Shown here in pieces: positions 5,916-6,454 of a DNA stretch of 6,454 nt. How positions within the stretch are numbered: position 1 is the stretch's first letter; each line of letters begins with the position of its first letter. The notes under the pieces were generated by a model. It was not told the origin of the DNA. It saw only the letters and a program-made list of their open reading frames with translations, and searched no databases. The DNA comes from DATGQT01 sp033720695. Its GTDB lineage: Bacteria; Bacteroidota; Rhodothermia; Rhodothermales; Rubricoccaceae. The stretch spans positions 1 to 6,454 of the forward strand of contig JAWWCA010000204.1 of assembly GCA_033720695.1 (NCBI GenBank), given 5' to 3'. Position numbers and translations under genes: made by a program.

Positions 5916-6326
5916 ATGGCTCAGAACCTCCTCGTCGAGATCGTCTCGCCCGACGGCGCCGCCTTCCGCGGCGAGGCCGTCTCGTTCCGCGCCCCCGGCG
6001 TGGAGGGCGGCTTCGAGATCCTCCGCAACCACGCCCCCCTCCTCGCCGCCACCGGCGTCGGCGCCGTCTACGTGACGATGCCCGACGGGAAGGTGACCAC
6101 GTTCGCCACCTCGGGCGGCTTCGTCGAGGTCCTCGACAACCACGTGATCATGCTCGCGGAGTCGGCCGAGCCGGCCTCCGAGATCGACGTGGACCGCGCG
6201 CGCGCGGCCGAAGAGCGGGCGAAGGAGCGGCTGGGGGCCGCGCAGAGCCCCGAGGAGCGGGCCGAGGCGCAGGCCGAGGCCGAGCGCGCCCGCAACCGCC
6301 TCCGCACGGCGATGAGCAAGGTCTGA
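5916..6326 (+). CDS. atpC: ATP synthase F1 subunit epsilon (AtpC)
   Basis: Epsilon is the central-stalk subunit that couples F1 to the c-ring and can inhibit ATP hydrolysis through its C-terminal helices. The 136-residue product fits the family (about 130-140; shorter forms lack the C-terminal domain, but this one keeps it). Residues 1-86 form the beta-sandwich: LLVEIVSPDG (5-14), GGFEILRNHAPLL (31-43, the strongest family signature), SGGFVEVLDNHVIMLAES (66-83). Residues 88-136 are a charged Ala/Glu/Arg-rich helical hairpin with a break at AAQSPEE (108-114). IDVDRA (90-95) matches the I/L-D-x-x-R-A ATP-binding motif known from Bacillus PS3 epsilon. The ATG at 5916 is the only sensible start (MAQNLLVEIVSPDG). 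The gene lies 70 bases after atpD on the same strand, almost certainly the same operon. Confidence 0.96.
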   Translation: MAQNLLVEIVSPDGAAFRGEAVSFRAPGVEGGFEILRNHAPLLAATGVGAVYVTMPDGKVTTFATSGGFVEVLDNHVIMLAESAEPASEIDVDRARAAEERAKERLGAAQSPEERAEAQAEAERARNRLRTAMSKV

Positions 6327-6333
6327 CCGAGCC

Positions 6334-6401
6334 GGTCCGACCCGGACCCACGCGACCCAGGCCGTCCCCCCCCGGGGACGCGCCCGGCCCCGATTGGGCG
6401 C
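6334..6401 (+). terminator. Cluster of three GC hairpins after atpC
   Basis: Three perfect inverted repeats follow the AtpC stop: GGTCCG-ACC-CGGACC (6334-6348), beginning 8 bases after the stop; CGTCCCC-CCCC-GGGGACG (6363-6380); and GCGCCC...GGGCGC (6380-6401, 10-base loop). None is followed by a U-tract. As a group, right at the operon end, they probably mark the 3' end of the atpDC message (factor-assisted termination or protection from exonucleases), but the lack of U residues keeps this tentative. Confidence 0.45.
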
Positions 6402-6431
6402 CGGCCGCTTCTCGTTCGGGCGCGGCGGGCG

Positions 6432-6439
6432 TAGCTTCC
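6432..6439 (+). promoter_or_regulatory. Possible promoter -7 box for a gene beyond the right edge
   Basis: TAGCTTCC in GGGCGTAGCTTCCCGC matches the Bacteroidota -7 box TAnnTTTG at four of six defined positions and follows the atpC hairpin cluster. No convincing -33 element is seen 19-21 bases upstream, and the downstream gene is outside the window, so this is a weak call. Confidence 0.22.
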
Positions 6440-6454
6440 CGCTTCTGCACCTCC

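Noticed and set aside
1..6454. CRISPR arrays, tRNA/rRNA genes, insertion-sequence ends, toxin-antitoxin or defence genes
   Set aside because: No regularly spaced repeats, no cloverleaf-like or rRNA-like stretches, no transposase or defence motifs on either strand. All coding space is taken by housekeeping or regulator genes of uniform composition.

Overview
The window is a very GC-rich (by eye about 70% or more), gene-dense stretch with every recognisable gene on the + strand. The gene content and protein signatures point to Bacteroidota, most likely a high-GC Rhodothermia lineage (Rubricoccaceae/Rhodothermaceae type). Three observations support this: the F-type ATPase genes atpD and atpC stand as a separate two-gene unit; the beta subunit carries the Bacteroidota-type 'EEGGWDLSKVD' insertion; and none of the six visible start codons has a Shine-Dalgarno sequence. 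The taxon is an inference from these features, not from a search.

Layout: (1) 1-422, the C-terminal 139 codons of a TPR-like acidic protein cut by the left edge. (2) 510-1688, anmK, anhydro-N-acetylmuramic acid kinase (cell-wall recycling). (3) 1755-2816, thiL, thiamine-monophosphate kinase (last step to thiamine diphosphate). (4) 2897-3391, a MarR-family regulator preceded by a perfect GTTGA-N4-TCAAC inverted repeat at 2864-2877. (5) 3455-4171, a YceI-family lipoprotein. (6) 4211-4264, a long hairpin followed by a T-rich tract, the best terminator in the window, whose T-tract also contains a Bacteroidota-type -7 promoter box (TATTTTCG). (7) 4340-5845, atpD, ATP synthase beta. (8) 5916-6326, atpC, ATP synthase epsilon. 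(9) 6327-6454, three GC-rich hairpins and perhaps the promoter of the next gene.

How they fit together: the MarR regulator and YceI lipoprotein look like one small regulated envelope module, with a single operator in front of marR and none visible in the 63-base gap before yceI. It is insulated by the hairpin at 4211-4256 from the strongly conserved atpDC operon, which supplies the catalytic beta and regulatory epsilon subunits; the remaining F1Fo genes must lie elsewhere. anmK and thiL are housekeeping enzymes with no obvious functional link to each other.

I do not see an undescribed defence, mobile or biosynthetic system. There are no tRNA/rRNA genes, CRISPR arrays, insertion sequences or attachment sites. 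The points most worth checking are regulatory: the MarR operator, the terminator/promoter overlap before atpD, and the repeated, foldable atpD-atpC spacer. No intergenic stretch exceeds 170 bases.
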